From Combretum micranthum (lineage: Eukaryota; Streptophyta; Magnoliopsida; Myrtales; Combretaceae): DNA of 64,000 nt. The translations under genes and the position numbers were made by a program. The stretch spans positions 94,877 through 158,876 of the forward strand of contig JAMXBD010002832.1 of assembly GCA_024138025.1 (NCBI GenBank), read 5' to 3'. Below are positions 59,951-64,000 of the stretch, one piece after another. Position 1 is the stretch's first letter. Each line of letters begins with the position of its first letter. The notes under the pieces are model-generated. The model ran no database searches. It was given only the letters and a program-made list of their open reading frames with translations, and was not told the DNA's origin.

Positions 59951-60456
59951 GAGTGCAACCCAAGGTGTTTCATGAGCACACTGCTCATATGGGTATCATG
60001 TCCTAAGTGATATTCAGTTTATGTAGGAGTTTGTTATTTGAATGCTTTTATATCATAGACAAACTTTAATTAGTTGTTTCATTTTGTCATGTTTTTTAAG
60101 GATATTTTCTGTAGAAATAAGTATTGTGTTTATTTACACTCTTATTTTGGTTTATGGTTTGATCTCGCTAAGGTTTATATTGGACCAGTATGAAATAGAC
60201 ATGTTAAGATCATATTACATGGAATTTCCTTGTTACACATTCGTATCATGATCCATGTCATTCAATGTGTCAACATTGTGACCATTGATAGTTTGAGTTA
60301 CGATAAATGTAACGAATACCGCTTTGATCCTATGTTGATATGGTTGATGATCGGATTGGTTATAGATACATTTTGGTCATGATAGCAAATTTGAGCTCAT
60401 ATGGTTGTTTTGGCAAAACATAATTATAAGGTTACACAAATAGTCCAAGCGTAAAT

Positions 60457-60954
60457 TGTTGGATCCTTAACCCAACGTTGGCCTTATATGTGAAATAATT
60501 ATATGTTATAGGCTATCATATTAAGTTAAGCTTAATTAAAAGTGATCAATCGGATTTAGTATATTTGCTTTAATTGTAATGTATCTAATAGGGTATTACC
60601 CTTTTATTTGTAGAGACCTTATGGGTAATTCCTATTTTTATGATGGGTTAAATAGAAATACCAAAAGATAACATGGAGTTATCTCTATAAATAGTGGTTA
60701 TGGTCTCTAGGTCACACGGAATAATTTTTCTAGTCTCTTATGAATCCATCATCAGAGAGTACGAAGAGAAAACAAAAGGAATCTCTCAGGAAAATCGTGT
60801 TGATCTAGAAGGCCAATCGTAGACTCTAAAATTATAATTGCTATGGATTCAGGTACGCTTTTGCTTATCTATTGTTTAATTCTTAATGATTAAACATGAA
60901 CAATCTACAGTTTTATATGTGATGGTTTTCACAAGGGTTAATTTGGATTTATCA
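60457..60954 (+). repeat. Probable copia 3' LTR, copy 3
   Basis: Starts TGTTGGATCC. TATA box CTATAAATA at 60685-60693. The preceding polypurine-like tract is degraded (AAGCGTAAAT). Confidence 0.5.
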
Positions 60955-61089
60955 TCTAGTCCCATTTCCACTTAGTGATTGGCAATGCTTCAGTAATCCT
61001 CTTAGTCTCTAATGTTCTACCTTCACTCACTAGCACACTACACACTTCATTACAAAATATGCAACATCAGCTTCATCACTTAACACTAA

Positions 61090-61410
61090 AATAACTCTTC
61101 AGATTTTGGTACGTCTTTGTACCTCTAGGATGTACGATATAACCAAAAGAGTGAACTTCACTCATAATGTCCTATAAAAGCTTTGCAAGTACACATAATC
61201 TTCCTTTTATGCAGATAACACCATCACCATCAACCTGAAAATCCCAATGTTTCTCAATTTGCATCTATTATTTCATTTACTATGAGGTGGCATATGCTAC
61301 CATGCTTCCATAATCTTTTCCACAATGGTTGGACCAACTACTAGATCTAGCATCTTAATGTCAATCTCATGCAAGTGAGTTAAAAGTTTAACCTCTCAAA
61401 ATTTCCGAAG
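61090..61410 (-). pseudogene. Gypsy integrase zinc-finger fragment, copy 3
   Basis: Counterpart of 9310-9620 and 52440-52760. Confidence 0.5.
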
Positions 61411-61559
61411 AAACTTTTGCTAGTTAGTGACCAATAAATGATGCAATTCAATAAATTAAACAATATCTAATATAGTAACCATTTTATCCCCTTTTACTTC
61501 AATAAATTAAACTTTATATGATGTAATAACTAAAGAGAGAGGGAATGGAAAAATCAAGT

Positions 61560-62425
61560 CATGATATAATGCATGTCCGGTCTGCTTCCCTATCACACAA
61601 TTGTCTCCAATGGAGGACTTTACACACTTTATTTACTTCAAATAAAATTACTCCCTAGGAGCTAGAATACAATACCCTACAAAATAAACTCACTAACTCA
61701 CAAGATTTTTGCCTTTACAATGATTCCCTATCACACTAGATACAACTCAATAACTTAAGGAATTCATGCAAGAAACTCTTATCCAGTGACTTACAAAGAA
61801 TAGAAAACTAACACTTAATGACACTACACTTTTTACTCTCTCATAAGATGAAACAAACTAACTATAAGGACAAGATTTTACAAGAGAGTAATATAAGGAT
61901 GTAATTGCAACTTTAGAAATCTGCTCAATAACCATTATTTTAAGTCTCTTCAAGAAATTTTGACATTGGACATTTTCACCTCAAATTTTCATGCATTAAA
62001 TGTTCCAATAGCTAGTTTTTTGTCAACTAGCACCAATCGCTACAAAACTAAACATAGAAAGTCATGGACCATGGAGTCCAACGCTAGTTCATTACACCAT
62101 GATCAGAAACATTCTAATCATGTAAAACATCATTGGCATCCTACACACCATCCAGAGGCTAATTGTGGTTCACATAATCAGAATCCTGATCATGCTAAAT
62201 TCTAGATGCAATGCCTTGAGATGAATCTAACATCCAGACCCTAGCTCTAACAATTAGGTTTTGCAACATCACTAGCTTGAAAAAATTCAAGCATATAAAC
62301 TGCGCAAACTTAATCATATCATGTCACAAGCACATTTGGTCAATCAAGTGTAACTTAATTCTATCAAATGAGTAATTATGTAATGTACTCCTTCATCAGA
62401 ATCAACTTGAATCCTTCATTTCAAC
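61560..62425 (-). repeat. Copia-type LTR remnant (second family), copy 3
   Basis: Counterpart of 9780-10660. The plus-strand open frame 61960-62205 across it is a chance result of base losses. Confidence 0.4.
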
Positions 62426-63666
62426 ATTTTATTTTTTTTTCTCTTAATCATCAATTATGTGTACAGCTTGATTCAATAGTATTATATTTTATTTAAAGCA
62501 CTGTATTTAATTTTTGCATATACAGTTGTATGCATACCAGCATTATTTAATCTAATATATTTTATTATAATATTCTATTCAATTCATTGTTATAAATTCA
62601 TAATTGACAAGTATTAACTATTGATGAAAAATACAATAGAAAATTACGAAATGTTAATATTGAATTAGGAAAAATAATATAAAGAAAAGAGAGTTGAAAA
62701 ATAAAGCTTCTCCTACTTCATGTAATTAACAATGTTAAGGATATATGTTCCATTTTGGGTTGGCTATTTCTAAATTTTGAAAGTCACCAGTTCCTTTTCA
62801 GAATAAAAGTTTTTCTTCTCCCATTCTAAATTTCCAAATTATTATATAGAGCTAGAGCACAAACATAAATATTGGATAGGTAGGGAGCTCTATTTTGACC
62901 AGCTCTATTTAAAGTACAAACCCTTTCCCTCAAGCTCGCTACCGCGTTATTCTTACAACTGTCTCTTCTTAACAAAACTTCATATCACATTGCAATTTAA
63001 TATCAACAAATCACTATAAGATTGAGTAAATATCTACCAACGTCGTAAAATTAGTTGGATTATCGAATTTTTATTGTATTATATTATATTTGATTTACAT
63101 ATGTAACTTATCTGTATAATATTAATATTATATATGTTTACTCTGTCTATGAGTAAAATTATCAACTCTTTATTGATATTTTTTTCTTGAAAAATATAGT
63201 AAACGATCAAAATATGAGGTCAAAAATATAAAACAAAAGACCAAATTATTAAAATATAAATTATACAATTATTACATTTCCATTGTCAAATCGTCGAATA
63301 AATACGATCCTCTAGATGGAAAAAAAATATATATGATTTTCTCTCTTTATGTATAACTTAAAAACAAAGTTAAAATTACATTTATTAATTATGATTTTCA
63401 AAAATATGTATTATGTCTAAATCACATTTTCATATAAAATAAAAAATTATGTGTCTAATATAGCATTTTTTGATGATATTTATATAATTTTTTTATATTA
63501 TTCTTTTTATATAAAATAATCTGATCATGGTAGTTTGATAAAGAGAAATATTTTGGTTTGCCGCAGTACACAGACTGACTGAGACATAGGCCCTGCCAGT
63601 GCCACCGAATTTTCAGTTGCATCTATAATCTTGTTTCGTGATAAATTTCAGCCTTGATTCTGATGC
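62426..63666. other. AT-rich flank, copy 3
   Basis: Homologous to 10661-11900. No gene. Confidence 0.6.
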
Positions 63667-63802
63667 ACGTATCAACAAACACTTAAATAATAATAATAAT
63701 AATATAATAATAATAATAATAATCCACATGTCAATAGTAAACACTTAGATGATGATGATGATCCACATGTCAATAGCAAACACTTAAATAATAATAATAA
63801 TA
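63667..63802. repeat. Minisatellite with AAT/GAT runs, copy 3
   Basis: Counterpart of 11901-12021 with the longest AAT run (63685-63723). Confidence 0.75.
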
Positions 63803-63829
63803 AAGGAACCAATGGTCCTATAGTTTTTT

Positions 63830-64000
63830 AAAAAACGATACTAAATTCGAATTCTTTTTTCCGTTGTGATGATAAAAAATAATTAATAATAATAAGAACT
63901 AAACAGGATGACATTATCCATTCAATCCTTGAAATATGATTCAGCTGTACATTGAGGCGAATGGGGAAAAAAAATCAATCTATTGATTGAAATAGAAATA
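63830..64000 (-). other. Region 3' of a predicted second DUF1639 gene
   Basis: Matches 12050-12240 closely, including the 'aggatgacattatccattca' and 'cagctgtacattgaggcgaa' blocks that lie about 180-280 bp beyond the DUF1639 stop codon. The 3' end of a paralogous minus-strand gene would lie just outside the window. Confidence 0.6.

Larger units (their letters stand above)
56112..60954 (+). mobile_element. Ty1/copia pseudo-element, copy 3
   Basis: As copy 2, but a ~1065 bp deletion (junction at about 56452; equivalent to 46701-47765) removes most of the leader and two-thirds of gag. Shared stops at 56580, 57429, 57798, 59211 and 59721. It also has many private single-base losses. Confidence 0.85.
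55186..64000. repeat. Segmental duplication unit B (continues past window)
   Basis: Gypsy fragment G4, hAT-like repeat, copia copy 3 and full downstream flank, collinear with unit A. The G4 part starts further left in gypsy sequence than G3 does. The right end reaches the region just 3' of the DUF1639 gene. Confidence 0.8.

Overview
This is AT-rich nuclear DNA from a flowering plant, probably a eudicot. The evidence is one plant-type gene with a GT-AG intron and a TATA box, plus many dead Ty1/copia and Ty3/gypsy LTR retrotransposons, very long LTRs and a hAT-type nonautonomous element. I cannot name the species. I saw no bacterial-style genes, rRNA, tRNA or CRISPR array.

Layout, left to right. 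1-2126: inverted partial copy of a family of very long LTRs. 2127-4968: minus-strand gypsy debris (G1). 4969-9168: copia copy 1. 9180-12240: a downstream flank with a gypsy integrase fragment, a second copia-type LTR remnant and AT-rich DNA. 12416-13532 (minus): the only convincing host gene, a DUF1639-family protein, with its promoter near 14 kb. 14180-15785: non-coding segment X1. 15640-25060: gypsy debris G2, split by a 4.3 kb LTR (18613-22919). 25060-27900: mostly featureless, with a possible gene relic near 27.0-27.4 kb. 27907-34560: segment X2, split by a 4.6 kb LTR (29067-33694) that itself carries an 838 bp hAT-type element (29694-30531). 34561-38553: plus-strand gypsy pseudo-element. 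38553-41385: segment X3 plus a gypsy LTR-like remnant. 41386-44340: nothing recognisable. 44340-45345: copia-type LTR and degenerate primer-binding site. 45515-55185 (unit A) and 55186-64000 (unit B): two successive repeats of gypsy fragment + copia + downstream flank.

The main result concerns how the three copia copies arose. They share the same inactivating lesions at the same positions and the same downstream flank, including non-element DNA. They therefore descend from one already dead element by DNA-level segmental duplication, not by separate transpositions. Unit B runs at the window edge into sequence matching the region immediately 3' of the DUF1639 gene, so a second DUF1639 copy is predicted just beyond base 64000.

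The DUF1639 gene is the only locus likely to make a cellular protein. No set of genes here forms a pathway, and I did not find a new biological system. The remaining interest lies in duplication history, clean LTR and hAT insertions with target-site duplications and empty-site controls, chimeric junctions, and a likely drop in base accuracy in the last 8 kb.
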